A stretch of DNA of 64,000 bases. Source: Paenibacillus qinlingensis (GTDB lineage: Bacteria > Bacillota > Bacilli > Paenibacillales > NBRC-103111). The translations under genes and the position numbers were made by a program. Under the pieces are notes generated by a model that was not told the origin of the DNA, ran no database searches, and was given only the letters and a program-made list of their open reading frames with translations. Positions 37,211-46,135 of this stretch are shown piece after piece; positions within the stretch are counted from its first letter, which is position 1, and each line of letters begins with the position of its first letter. The stretch covers positions 186,001-250,000 of the forward strand of contig NZ_JABMKY010000001.1 in the NCBI RefSeq assembly GCF_013204845.1, read 5' to 3'.

Positions 37211-38953
37211 TTATTCAACAGAGAATAGGTAAGCATATAAGGGTTGTCCACCAGGATGAAGCTCAATTTCCATATCCGGATACATCGCCTGAATAAAAGC
37301 TTCCAGTTCGCCCGTTCCTTCCTCCGTCGCATCTTCGCCCGTCAGAATCGTTACAATTTCGCTGCCTTCATCGATCATTTCCTCCAGCAGCTTCTTGCAC
37401 GCGTCCATCAGACTTGGCTGCGAAGAGACAATCCGGCCATCTTGAATACCGATGAAATGCCCCTGTTTAATATCTATCCCATCCATATTCGTATCACGCA
37501 CGGCATACGTCACTTGACCCGACTTCACACGTCGCAATGATTCATTCATCGCATCCGTATTCGTCTGTGCATCCGCCTTCTCCTGAAAAGCCAGAATAGC
37601 TGCTAGTCCTTGCGGAATGGATTTCGATGGGATGACGATAAGTGTTTTATTATCAACTAGCTCCACCGCTTGCTGAGCGGCCAAAATAATATTGGAGTTG
37701 TTTGGAAGCACATAAATCGTGTCCGCATCAATACTGTTCACAGCGTTCACGATATCCTCCGTACTCGGGTTCATCGTTTGTCCGCCAGACAGTACGACAT
37801 CCACGCCCACACTTGATAAAATGTCTGTGATTCCGTCACCTAATGCAACTGCCACGAAGCCATACGGCTTATTTGGCGCTGTGAGTACTGCAACTGCAGC
37901 AGGACTCACGACAGGAGCCTCAAACCCATGTGTCACGTCTTCTAATATATGTGAATGCTGATCACGCATATTTTCAATTTTGATCCGGCTGAGTGCACCG
38001 TAATTCATCGCTTGATTCATAACCTCGCCAGGGTATTCCGCATGAATATGCACCTTCACGAGCTCTTCATCCGCAACAACAAGGAGCGAATCTCCCAGTT
38101 TGCTAAGCTGCTCACGGAATACGCCTTCATCAAACGTAAAGCCCTTGACCTTGCCTGGAGCAATCGTCAACATAAATTCCGTACAATAGCCGAACTCAAT
38201 ATCTTCCGTAGCTAGATGGGCTTGTGCTGGCATATGAGCATGTACTTCTTTGGCCAAATTCATGCCAGGTAGAAGAGATACCTCACCTAGATTCGTATCC
38301 ATCGTAGCAAAGTCCTCATCGACTTGTACCAATCCGCCGTTTAAAGACGTAACGAAGCCTTCGTAGACACAGACAAGACCTTGGCCTCCCGCATCAACAA
38401 CGCCGACCTGTTTCAGAATCGCAAGTTGATCTGGTGTTTTGGCCAGTGCTTCCTTGGCTCTGCCCAAAACCTCGTTCATCAGATCCAATACATCACTGCT
38501 GCGACGGAATTGCACGGCATGTCTAGCGGCTTCCTTGGATACCGTTAAAATCGTGCCCTCAACCGGTTTCACAACAGCCTTATACGCTGTTTCTACACCT
38601 TGCTGCAAGGCAGCAGCGAATTGTTGGCCATTCACACTTTCTAAATCATGCACATGTTTCGCGAATCCGCGGAACAATTGGGACAAAATCACACCGGAAT
38701 TGCCTCTTGCACCCATCAGTAACCCTTTGGACAATGCATCAGCTGCTTTCCCAATATGAGAAGATGGCTTCTTCTTCAGTTCCTCACAGCCTGCTGTGAG
38801 TGTTAAATTCATGTTGGTGCCAGTATCTCCATCGGGTACAGGGAATACGTTCAATCCATTAACCTTATCTACATTCCTGCGAAGGTTATCCGCACCCGCC
38901 AAGACCATGGCAGTGAAGTCATTTCCATTTATTGAAATAAAGCGCTTACTCAA
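37211..38953 (-). CDS. fakA: Fatty acid kinase FakA (YloV, Dak2-type)
   Basis: A 580-residue kinase that phosphorylates FakB-bound fatty acids to acyl-phosphate. The N-terminal DhaL-like ATP domain contains NVFPVPDGDTGTNMNLT and GARGNSGVILSQLF; the middle and C-terminal FakA domains include YCTEFML and end at HPGGQPLYAY. TTG 38953 follows GGAAGGGG. It lies between yloU and the degV gene, a common arrangement. Acyl-phosphate made here can feed the same PlsY step as PlsX. Confidence 0.92.
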   Translation of the reverse strand: MSKRFISINGNDFTAMVLAGADNLRRNVDKVNGLNVFPVPDGDTGTNMNLTLTAGCEELKKKPSSHIGKAADALSKGLLMGARGNSGVILSQLFRGFAKHVHDLESVNGQQFAAALQQGVETAYKAVVKPVEGTILTVSKEAARHAVQFRRSSDVLDLMNEVLGRAKEALAKTPDQLAILKQVGVVDAGGQGLVCVYEGFVTSLNGGLVQVDEDFATMDTNLGEVSLLPGMNLAKEVHAHMPAQAHLATEDIEFGYCTEFMLTIAPGKVKGFTFDEGVFREQLSKLGDSLLVVADEELVKVHIHAEYPGEVMNQAMNYGALSRIKIENMRDQHSHILEDVTHGFEAPVVSPAAVAVLTAPNKPYGFVAVALGDGITDILSSVGVDVVLSGGQTMNPSTEDIVNAVNSIDADTIYVLPNNSNIILAAQQAVELVDNKTLIVIPSKSIPQGLAAILAFQEKADAQTNTDAMNESLRRVKSGQVTYAVRDTNMDGIDIKQGHFIGIQDGRIVSSQPSLMDACKKLLEEMIDEGSEIVTILTGEDATEEGTGELEAFIQAMYPDMEIELHPGGQPLYAYLFSVE

Positions 38954-38982
38954 AGTGATTCCCCTTCCTGGTTATCGGGCTT

Positions 38983-39342
38983 TTATTTGGCCACTCGCAC
39001 GCCTTGAACAAAGATGTTCACGTCGTCAACTTGCAGCCCTACAACTTCATTTAAAATATATTTGACTTTCGTTTGAACATTACCTGCCACTACGGATATT
39101 TTGGTTCCATAGCTGACAATAATATAAAGATCAATTTCAAGTCGGCCGTTCTCTTTACGAACTTCGACACCACGGCTCAAATTGTCTCGACCTAGCAGCT
39201 CAGCTATACCATCCTTCAATTGCTTTCTTGTTGCCATGCCTACAAGTCCATAGCAATCTAATGCAGCAGATCCGGCCAGAGTTGAAATCACTTCATTGGT
39301 AATATACACTTTTCCATACTCGGTTGTGAGTTCAATCGGCAT
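38983..39342 (-). CDS. yloU: Asp23/Gls24 family envelope protein (YloU)
   Basis: A 119-residue Asp23/Gls24 (DUF322) protein: YGKVYITNEVISTLAGSAAL at the start and the VNIFVQGVRVAK end are typical. In staphylococci Asp23 is a membrane-associated envelope protein; YloU itself is uncharacterised. It leads the yloU-fakA-degV-recG unit from a sigma-A promoter and is divergent from rpmB. Confidence 0.88.
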   Translation of the reverse strand: MPIELTTEYGKVYITNEVISTLAGSAALDCYGLVGMATRKQLKDGIAELLGRDNLSRGVEVRKENGRLEIDLYIIVSYGTKISVVAGNVQTKVKYILNEVVGLQVDDVNIFVQGVRVAK

Positions 39343-39392
39343 TATGTAACAACTCCTTCAAGTTTCGCTATACCAAGACTAATCTTCATTGT

Positions 39393-39422
39393 ACTATAAC
39401 ATACTTCATAAATAAACGGCAA
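39393..39422 (-). promoter_or_regulatory. Sigma-A promoter for yloU-fakA-degV-recG
   Basis: Minus-strand TTGCCG (39417-39422), 18-base spacer and TATAGT (39393-39398) preceded by TGT (extended -10), 51 bases before the yloU start. Confidence 0.65.
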
Positions 39423-39438
39423 AAATGCACGTAATTCG

Positions 39439-39468
39439 TTGACTAGGCTCCTTTTGCTATGCTATTAT
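39439..39468 (+). promoter_or_regulatory. Sigma-A promoter for rpmB
   Basis: TTGACT (39439-39444), 18 bases, TATTAT (39463-39468) with TGC before it (extended -10). It is divergent from the yloU promoter, leaving a 124-base leader before rpmB. Confidence 0.7.
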
Positions 39469-39591
39469 GTTTAAGTGTGTTTTTGCTGGTTACGTTCACG
39501 TATCACAAGTAAAAATTTGAGGAATACTGTCATGTCAAGCTTAGGCTTGCCACCCAGGCTTCTTTGTATACTGCCGAAGGAGGTGTCAAAC

Positions 39592-39780
39592 ATGTCCCGC
39601 AAATGTTTCATTACAGGTAAAAGTCCTAGTTCAGGAAATCACGTGTCCCACGCTAACAATAAAAACAAGCGTACTTGGGGAGTTAACGTTCAAAAGGTTC
39701 GCATCCTCGTTGATGGTAAACCGAAACGGGTTTACGTAAGTACTCGTGCGTTGAAATCCGGAAAAGTGGCTCGCGTTTAA
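39592..39780 (+). CDS. rpmB: 50S ribosomal protein L28
   Basis: A 62-residue basic ribosomal protein ([20 protein letters not shown]) with the L28 pattern [13 protein letters not shown]. It has a single Cys and so is the zinc-free form. AAGGAGGTG stands seven bases before ATG 39592; earlier in-frame ATGs have no such site. Monocistronic, with a terminator. Confidence 0.97.
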   Translation: MSRKCFITGKSPSSGNHVSHANNKNKRTWGVNVQKVRILVDGKPKRVYVSTRALKSGKVARV

Positions 39781-39819
39781 TTCGTAGCTACGGATACTTA
39801 ACTTACTTATGTGAATGAC

Positions 39820-39847
39820 AAAAAGCACCTTAATCGGTGCTTTTTTT
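39820..39847 (+). terminator. Terminator after rpmB
   Basis: AAAAAGCACC and GGTGC form a stem around TTAATC, followed by seven T residues. It can also serve spoVM from the other side because the left arm is A-rich. Confidence 0.85.
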
Positions 39848-39884
39848 GCATTCCTGGGGAGAATGACGTAAGTATGGGCAAACC

Positions 39885-39965
39885 TTAGTTTTTGCTAAAC
39901 GTATTAAGTACAGCTTTCACGAATCCTCCCAAAAATCTCGGCAGTTTGATTGTGTAGAATTTCAT
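39885..39965 (-). CDS. spoVM: Stage V sporulation protein M
   Basis: A 26-residue peptide, MKFYTIKLPRFLGGFVKAVL then NTFSKN, nearly identical in pattern to Bacillus SpoVM. It is an amphipathic helix that senses the convex curvature of the forespore membrane and anchors SpoIVA at the start of coat assembly. AAGGAGGGG lies six bases before ATG 39965. Its place between rpmB and the rpe-rsgA end matches other Bacillales. Confidence 0.95.
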   Translation of the reverse strand: MKFYTIKLPRFLGGFVKAVLNTFSKN

Positions 39966-40008
39966 TCTCTACCCCTCCTTAGAATTATCGTCAGTTCACT
40001 GACCTCGT

Positions 40009-40113
40009 TCAAGCATTCACTTCGCGGCCCGTCAGCCGCCTAATCCACAAGCTTCTGCTTGTTCTAACGCCAATTTCACTGACCTTCTTGAGCAAACGCT
40101 TCACAACGTGCAT
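40009..40113 (-). CDS. Possible small basic ORF upstream of spoVM (34 aa)
   Basis: A 34-codon frame from ATG 40113 with AGGAG five bases upstream. The product starts MHVVKRLLKKVSEIG and is strongly basic; the spacing of its N-terminal hydrophobics recalls the SpoVM end (FVKAVLNTFSKN). Against coding: two perfect small hairpins lie in it (ACAAGC/GCTTGT and GCGGC/GCCGC), which could mean a structured spoVM leader RNA. Both readings are open. Confidence 0.3.
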   Translation of the reverse strand: MHVVKRLLKKVSEIGVRTSRSLWIRRLTGREVNA

Positions 40114-40212
40114 GACTGCTCCTAAACATCATTACAACAGTGTATGCCCAGAGCGTAGAAAAAGTGCCTTCTATTTTTACTTCCTCCCACAATTCAGTTG
40201 CTTCCAGAAAGC

Positions 40213-40245
40213 AAAAAAAGCTACAAGAGCGCATCACTCTTGTAA
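40213..40245 (-). terminator. Terminator after the 40260 gene
   Basis: On the minus strand ACAAGAG and CTCTTGT form a stem around a 7-base loop, followed by GC and a T7 run, just past the stop of the small membrane-protein gene. Confidence 0.7.
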
Positions 40246-40259
40246 CTATATGTATGCAG

Positions 40260-40505
40260 CTATGGAGCCGTTATGCCAACCTCATTGTACAATGCAACAA
40301 TTAAACTGAAAATGAAATAGAAGAATACCGAGATGACGATAAACCATACGCGGAAGCTAATTTGCTCGAATCGACGGAAGAATCGCATCCCTACGTAAAG
40401 AGCGCCTAGCGAGAAAATGTACTTCACAAAATCGTCTATGTGTGAGAAACACGTCAATAATACCGCGCAAAGCAGACTGTACATCCCTAACCAGAGAAAT
40501 CTCAT
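40260..40505 (-). CDS. Small membrane protein (81 aa)
   Basis: An 81-residue protein with three hydrophobic segments (about 3-20, 27-42 and 52-74) separated by short basic loops (RFFRRFEQ). ATG 40505 is chosen because AAAGGGGACG precedes it; the frame opens 24 codons earlier inside rpe. Family not recognised. It ends the rsgA-rpe transcript. Confidence 0.6.
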   Translation of the reverse strand: MRFLWLGMYSLLCAVLLTCFSHIDDFVKYIFSLGALYVGMRFFRRFEQISFRVWFIVISVFFYFIFSLIVALYNEVGITAP

Positions 40506-40521
40506 TGTCTTTCGTCCCCTT

Positions 40522-41172
40522 TTAGCCGCGTATTCGTCTAATGGCCTCAGCACGGTCCTGTTGCCCGAATACGGCATTGCCGGCTACTAAGACATCAGCC
40601 CCCGCCTCTATGACCTGACGAGCTGTTATCTCATTGATACCGCCGTCTACTTCGATGTGAAGCCCCGTGAGACCCTTCGCATTCGCCTGCTCACGCAGCG
40701 CGCGAATTTTAGTCAGCATCCCAGGGATGAACGCCTGCCCACCAAAGCCTGGATTCACCGTCATTATAAGCACGAGATCCAAGTGCTCGTCAAGCACATG
40801 CTCAATCAGCGAAATTGGTGTAGCAGGATTCAACACAACGCCAGCTTTAATACCGCTTTGTTTAATTAGGTCGAGCGTCCGGTGCAGATGCGTACAGGCT
40901 TCAACGTGCACAGAAATCAGGTCCGCACCAGCCTTTACAAAATCAGGAATATACCGATCCGGCTTTTCGATCATCAAATGAACATCCAACGGCAGTTTGG
41001 TGACTGGTCGAATCGCGTCAACAACTAAGGGACCAATTGTAATATTGGGCACAAAATGTCCATCCATAACGTCGACATGAATCCAGTCTGCTCCGCCCTG
41101 CTCCACTGCCTTAATCTCATCACCAAGCTTGGCAAAATCGGCAGATAAAATAGAAGGTGCTACATATACCAT
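40522..41172 (-). CDS. rpe: Ribulose-phosphate 3-epimerase
   Basis: A 216-residue TIM-barrel enzyme of the pentose phosphate pathway. Family motifs: [35 protein letters not shown] and EVDGGIN, carrying the metal His/Asp residues. It is five bases downstream of rsgA, as in many Firmicutes. Confidence 0.96.
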   Translation of the reverse strand: MVYVAPSILSADFAKLGDEIKAVEQGGADWIHVDVMDGHFVPNITIGPLVVDAIRPVTKLPLDVHLMIEKPDRYIPDFVKAGADLISVHVEACTHLHRTLDLIKQSGIKAGVVLNPATPISLIEHVLDEHLDLVLIMTVNPGFGGQAFIPGMLTKIRALREQANAKGLTGLHIEVDGGINEITARQVIEAGADVLVAGNAVFGQQDRAEAIRRIRG

Positions 41173-41177
41173 TACGC

Positions 41178-42110
41178 CTAATACCTCCTCTTCCGATCCT
41201 TGATTTCAGTTAAAAATAACAAGTAATGATCATAACGAGAAGCCGCGATCGTCCCACTGGCAACGCCGTCCCGCACTTTACAGTCCGGTTCATGCAGATG
41301 CAAGCAACCTCTGAAACGACAGCCCTCAGCAACAGCCGCGAACTCTCTGAAACAACTGCTCAGGCCTTCCGCATCAACTTCCATAAAGTCCAGTTGGCTG
41401 AAGCCCGGTGTATCGGCCACAAGGCCTCCATTAGCAAGAGGCAGCAGCTCCACATGACGAGTCGTATGCTTTCCTCTTCCTAATCGTTGAGAGATCGCAT
41501 TCGTTTCCAGATCAAGACCGCTAATCATTTTATTCAATAAAGAGGACTTCCCAACACCGGATTGCCCAGCAAACACACTCACTTTGCCATCCAAATGCTG
41601 TAGAATCGCCTCTACGCCCTCTTCTAACCTAGAACTCGTCGTAACGAAGGGATAACCAATACCCTCATAAAGGGTCGTAATCCGTTTAAATTCGGTGGAC
41701 GTCATTTCTTTGGCATGAGAGGCATTGTCATCCGTCTCCGTTAGCAAATCGCTTTTGGTGAAGCATAACAGCACATCAATCCCCGTATTTTCGATATGCA
41801 CGAGAAACTTGTCCAATAGCTGCGTATTCAGAACAGGCTCTGTCACCGAAAAAACGAGCACAACCACGTTCACATTCGCGATCGGCGGACGAATAAGCTC
41901 CGAGGAGCGAGGAAGGATTTCCGTAACGGTTCCCTCCCCGTTCTCAGTGGCTTCGTACACGACACGATCTCCAACAAGCGGCGTTATGTTTCTATTTTTG
42001 AACACGCCTCTTCCACGACAGGTCACCGTATTACCTTCCAGAAGAGCAGCTCCTTCAGGCAATACATAATAATAACCGCTAAGCGCTTTGACAATGAGTC
42101 CTTGCGGCAT
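41178..42110 (-). CDS. rsgA: Ribosome small subunit biogenesis GTPase RsgA
   Basis: A 310-residue circularly permuted GTPase that releases late 30S assembly factors. An OB fold leads; the motifs come in permuted order: FTKSD (G4), then [12 protein letters not shown] (G1), then DTPGFS (G3), and the C-terminal zinc finger [14 protein letters not shown]. Its start overlaps the prkC stop (TAATG). With prpC and prkC it forms the usual phosphatase-kinase-GTPase set; RsgA is a known PrkC-type kinase substrate. Confidence 0.96.
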   Translation of the reverse strand: MPQGLIVKALSGYYYVLPEGAALLEGNTVTCRGRGVFKNRNITPLVGDRVVYEATENGEGTVTEILPRSSELIRPPIANVNVVVLVFSVTEPVLNTQLLDKFLVHIENTGIDVLLCFTKSDLLTETDDNASHAKEMTSTEFKRITTLYEGIGYPFVTTSSRLEEGVEAILQHLDGKVSVFAGQSGVGKSSLLNKMISGLDLETNAISQRLGRGKHTTRHVELLPLANGGLVADTPGFSQLDFMEVDAEGLSSCFREFAAVAEGCRFRGCLHLHEPDCKVRDGVASGTIAASRYDHYLLFLTEIKDRKRRY

Positions 42111-44212
42111 TAATTGGCCCCTCCAGCAGGTGGCTTGGAAGCTGTTCCACCGGTTTGACCTTGGCCATTCCCACCAACGGGTATAGCAGGTCCGGTATTT
42201 TGTGTCTTCGGAGTCGGGGATGGACTAGGTGATACGTTTTTCCCATTTTTTTGATCCAAATAATCTTGATAGGTACGTGTGATTGAATTAACCAAGCTGT
42301 CTCCTTCTTTGATCAAGATTACGGCTTTTTTGTCCGGTGAAACAATGACTTTGACATCCAAGTTTTGCGGCTTCGAGACTTTTTCCGTCAAGTATTCGAA
42401 GTTCTCATACTGGGCGTCGCTCACAATAATTTTGAACACAGAGTCCTTGCCTTCTGTTGTGGGCTTCACAGGTACGCTAACCGTGAGTTGACCCGCTTCT
42501 TCTGGCAAACCATCACTGATGACGAGTGAAATTTCCCCGCCAATGGAGGCTTCCTCGTCTTTTTTATAAGGAAACTGGGCGATTACTTTCCCTTTGGCTA
42601 CTTTGTAGCTCTTCTCACGAGTAATGCCATTGACAGGGAGCTTCAGACCCAGCTTCGTAATCTGTGCCTTCGCCTCTGCTTCCGCCATGCCAACTAAGTC
42701 TGTCATTTTAACCGTTTCCTTCGCTTTGCTCACCGTAAGGGTAATCGCCGCTTTTTCCAATTCAAACTCCTCACCAGGAGGCGGTGACTGCCTGAGAATC
42801 AGATCAGGCGCATTGTCGGATGTTTCAGGTTTAATCGTAATTTGCTCATCCTTAATACCGAGTCCCTGCAGCTTTAATTTAACATCGTTTAGGGTTTGCC
42901 CCGCATAGTTGTCCATTTTAAATTTGGGTATGCCTTTACTCACGTAAAGAATGACCTTCGTACCAACATTCAGTCTTAACCCGCTTGGATCTTGACGAAT
43001 GACCGTATCTTTGGGCAGTTTGCTATCCGCGTCGATTTCGACCGTCCAGCCTAATCTAGCAACCGTTAACTCAGCTTGCGCTTGTGTCAGTAGCTTATTC
43101 TCGACATTGGGGACTTCAACGGTCTCAATGGCGAACATACCTTTCACATAACCAACCATGTACCACATGGCGCCCAGCACAATTAACAAAACAGCAATCC
43201 AGATGAGCGGCTTAATCCAGCCTTTCCCCTTCGAAGGAGTGGGCTCTTCTCGCCAAGCTGGCTTATCTGGTTCATCATCGTCGTCGTCATCGAATTGAGC
43301 TAGCTGATCAGCGCGAATGGCTGGCATAACCAGCGTACGCTCTTCATCCATGCCATAAGCATCCCAGAAAGCAACCTTTGCTTCATTCCGACGATCTGGA
43401 GCCAAGCACGTATCGAGATCCGCCATCATCAGCTTCGCAGATTGGTACCGTTCTTCCGGCTTTTTACGCATCGCCTTGAGTATAATATTCTCTACACTTT
43501 GCGGAATCAACGGATTCACCTTACGCGGCTCTTCCACATCTTCCTGCAGATGCTTCAAGGCGACGGAAATCGGACTTTCCCCTAGAAAAGGAAGTCGACC
43601 GGTCAGCATTTGATACATCACAATGCCAAGCGAATACAGATCGGATTTCTCCCCGGTATTCGTGCCTTTCGCATGCTCAGGCGAGAAATAGTGAACAGAA
43701 CCGACAACAGATCCGGTTTGCGTAATCGTAGATGATGTCGCAGCTCTAGCAATACCGAAATCCGTCACCTTCACTCGGCCGTTTTTGCCGATTAGAATAT
43801 TGTGCGGCTTGATATCGCGGTGAATAATTTCATTATGATGGGCGTGATCAAGGGCATCTGCAATTTGACTTGCATAATGAACCGCATCTTCCACCTGTAA
43901 TGGCGCCTTTTCCTTAATCAAATCATTCAGCGTCTTGCCTTCAATATATTCCATCACGATGTAATGGACATCTTCTTCTTGCCCAACGTCATAAATACTG
44001 ACAACATTAGGATGAGATAGGGAAGCGGCTGCTTGTGCTTCTCTGCGGAAACGACGAATGAATTCTTCATCGTGCACGTACTGTGAACGCAGCACTTTGA
44101 CAGCCACTTTACGATTCAGGAGCAAATCATGCCCTTTGTAGACTAAAGCCATGCCGCCTCCGCCAATACGTTCTAAGATCTCATAGCGGCCTCCAAGCTT
44201 TCTACCGATCAA
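42110..44212 (-). CDS. prkC: Serine/threonine protein kinase with PASTA domains
   Basis: A 700-residue membrane kinase. The cytoplasmic kinase domain has GGGGMALVYKG, Lys39, HRDIKPHN (Asp133) and DFGIAR; a linker leads to one transmembrane helix (about 338-358), then three extracellular PASTA repeats (from VEVPNV) that bind muropeptides and lipid II, and a Pro/Gly/Thr-rich tail. PrkC relatives signal for spore germination and cell wall growth. The start overlaps the prpC stop (ATGA). Confidence 0.95.
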   Translation of the reverse strand: MIGRKLGGRYEILERIGGGGMALVYKGHDLLLNRKVAVKVLRSQYVHDEEFIRRFRREAQAAASLSHPNVVSIYDVGQEEDVHYIVMEYIEGKTLNDLIKEKAPLQVEDAVHYASQIADALDHAHHNEIIHRDIKPHNILIGKNGRVKVTDFGIARAATSSTITQTGSVVGSVHYFSPEHAKGTNTGEKSDLYSLGIVMYQMLTGRLPFLGESPISVALKHLQEDVEEPRKVNPLIPQSVENIILKAMRKKPEERYQSAKLMMADLDTCLAPDRRNEAKVAFWDAYGMDEERTLVMPAIRADQLAQFDDDDDDEPDKPAWREEPTPSKGKGWIKPLIWIAVLLIVLGAMWYMVGYVKGMFAIETVEVPNVENKLLTQAQAELTVARLGWTVEIDADSKLPKDTVIRQDPSGLRLNVGTKVILYVSKGIPKFKMDNYAGQTLNDVKLKLQGLGIKDEQITIKPETSDNAPDLILRQSPPPGEEFELEKAAITLTVSKAKETVKMTDLVGMAEAEAKAQITKLGLKLPVNGITREKSYKVAKGKVIAQFPYKKDEEASIGGEISLVISDGLPEEAGQLTVSVPVKPTTEGKDSVFKIIVSDAQYENFEYLTEKVSKPQNLDVKVIVSPDKKAVILIKEGDSLVNSITRTYQDYLDQKNGKNVSPSPSPTPKTQNTGPAIPVGGNGQGQTGGTASKPPAGGAN

Positions 44213-44973
44213 TTCCCATCACCCCTTTTTCCGTCCGTATCCTGATCATGTGCAAATAAAAGGACCGTTACATTATCATCTCCGCCTTCGCGAAGCGCGC
44301 TCTGGATTAACGCATCTGCCGCATCTTCCAACTGCTCGTTTTCCCGAACAATTCGCAAAATATCCGCATCATCGACCAATCCGCTCAAACCATCCGAACA
44401 AATGAGAATAACATCGTCTGGACGCCACGTGTACTCATAAAGATCCACTTCCACACTAGGCTCAGTGCCTAGTGCACGTGTAATCCAATTACGTCTTGGA
44501 TGATGATCAGCCTCTTCCATCGTCAGCTGTCCATTCTTGACAAGCTCGTAAACTAAGGAATGATCCTCCGTTAGTTGCTGGATAGATTCCCCAGTCAGTT
44601 TATACGCACGGCTATCCCCGATATGTCCGATAATGAGAAGCTCCTGTGAAGCAATAATGGCAACGACAGTCGTTCCCATGCCATGGTACTTTTCTTGATC
44701 CGACGCAAAAGCATAAATCTCCTCATTCGCCTTCTCAATCGCTTCCCTCAATATTTGCTTACAGGACTCCACCGACATTCCCCAATGGATGGATTGCAAT
44801 TGCGCTCCAATCGTGTCAATGGCCATTTGACTGGCAATATCACCAGCTTGATGCCCCCCCATTCCATCCGCAACAATAGCCAAAGATAGACCATTGAGTT
44901 GATGGTAGATAGCAGCACGGTCCTCATTGACTTGACGGACCTTCCCTATATCGGTACGACTTACCATCTTCAT
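44209..44973 (-). CDS. prpC: PP2C-type Ser/Thr phosphatase (PrpC/Stp)
   Basis: A 254-residue PPM/PP2C phosphatase with ADGMGGHQAGD, IGHIGDSRAY, CSDGLSG and GGDDNVT, the aspartates that bind two or three metals. It reverses PrkC phosphorylation and is encoded directly before it with an ATGA overlap. It follows rlmN by 12 bases. Confidence 0.96.
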   Translation of the reverse strand: MKMVSRTDIGKVRQVNEDRAAIYHQLNGLSLAIVADGMGGHQAGDIASQMAIDTIGAQLQSIHWGMSVESCKQILREAIEKANEEIYAFASDQEKYHGMGTTVVAIIASQELLIIGHIGDSRAYKLTGESIQQLTEDHSLVYELVKNGQLTMEEADHHPRRNWITRALGTEPSVEVDLYEYTWRPDDVILICSDGLSGLVDDADILRIVRENEQLEDAADALIQSALREGGDDNVTVLLFAHDQDTDGKRGDGN

Positions 44974-44985
44974 CCGGCTCTCACC

Positions 44986-46065
44986 TCATTTACTGCTCTC
45001 CATATGCTTCGCTCGCAATTGTCCGCAGGCAGCAGCAATATCACTACCTTGTTCACGGCGTATGGTGGCATTAATTTTGCCCTTCTCCAGAATACGTTGG
45101 AAGGTAAAAATATCATCTCGGGGTGTACGTTTGAAATCACGTTCAGCCACAAAGTTGACAGGAATCAGATTCACGTGGCTAAGCGGCATGTCTTTCAAGA
45201 CAACCGCCAGCTCTTCCGCATGCTCAGGCTGGTCATTCACTTCACCCATCAGGGCATATTCAAACGTAATCCGTCTACCTGTTTTGGCAATGTAGTACTT
45301 ACAAGCTTCGATGAGATCAACGAAAGGGAACCTGCGATTAACAGGCATTAACTTCGATCGCAGCGCATCATTCGGCGCATGAATGGAAATCGCCAAATTT
45401 ACTTGCAAATTCTCATCCGCGAACTTATAAATGTTCGGTACGATTCCACTCGTGGATACCGTGATGTGACGCTGTCCGATATTCAATCCTTTCGGGTGAA
45501 TCATGACACGCAGGAAATTCATGGTCGCTTCATAATTTTCGAAAGGCTCACCAATCCCCATGATCACGATGGAAGAGATACGCTCTCCCGTCTCATCAAG
45601 CAATTTCTGCGCTTTCACAACTTGAGCGACAATCTCACCCGGTCGTAGATCCCGCTTCAACCCGCCCAAAGTGGACGCACAGAACGTACAGCCGACTCGA
45701 CAGCCGACTTGGGTCGTCACGCAAATACTGTTGCCGTAATTATGCTTCATCACGACAGTTTCAATAGCGTTCTTATCTTCAAGTTCAAACAAGAACTTGA
45801 CCGTGCCATCCTGGGATTGATATTTCGTAATTTCGGACAGGGTAACGAACTCAAACTGATCCTTCAGCTTGTCACGAAGTGTTTTCGGCAAATTCGACAT
45901 TTCATCGAAGCTGAAAACGCGCTTAATGTATAACCAATCAAAAATTTGACCGGCACGAAACGCAGACTCCCCATTTTCTTTGACCCAGCTTTGCCACTCA
46001 TCCCAATTCAAATCATATACAAATGGTTTCTCTTTCAGATACGGCTTAATACCCACATTTATCAC
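44986..46065 (-). CDS. rlmN: Dual-specificity rRNA/tRNA m2A methyltransferase RlmN
   Basis: A 359-residue radical-SAM enzyme that methylates A2503 of 23S rRNA and A37 of some tRNAs. The 4Fe-4S cysteines are Cys122, Cys126 and Cys129 in [19 protein letters not shown] and the C-terminal CGQL cysteine complete the active site. The GTG at 46065 is used; a GTG at 46056 is an alternative because the binding site AGGTTG overlaps the first. Confidence 0.95.
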   Translation of the reverse strand: MINVGIKPYLKEKPFVYDLNWDEWQSWVKENGESAFRAGQIFDWLYIKRVFSFDEMSNLPKTLRDKLKDQFEFVTLSEITKYQSQDGTVKFLFELEDKNAIETVVMKHNYGNSICVTTQVGCRVGCTFCASTLGGLKRDLRPGEIVAQVVKAQKLLDETGERISSIVIMGIGEPFENYEATMNFLRVMIHPKGLNIGQRHITVSTSGIVPNIYKFADENLQVNLAISIHAPNDALRSKLMPVNRRFPFVDLIEACKYYIAKTGRRITFEYALMGEVNDQPEHAEELAVVLKDMPLSHVNLIPVNFVAERDFKRTPRDDIFTFQRILEKGKINATIRREQGSDIAAACGQLRAKHMESSK

Positions 46066-46135
46066 AACCTGTTGTTATTTCGTCTATTTTAAAATATTTT
46101 AACACAAAGCAGGAACGAACACACGTCCCTGTCTG

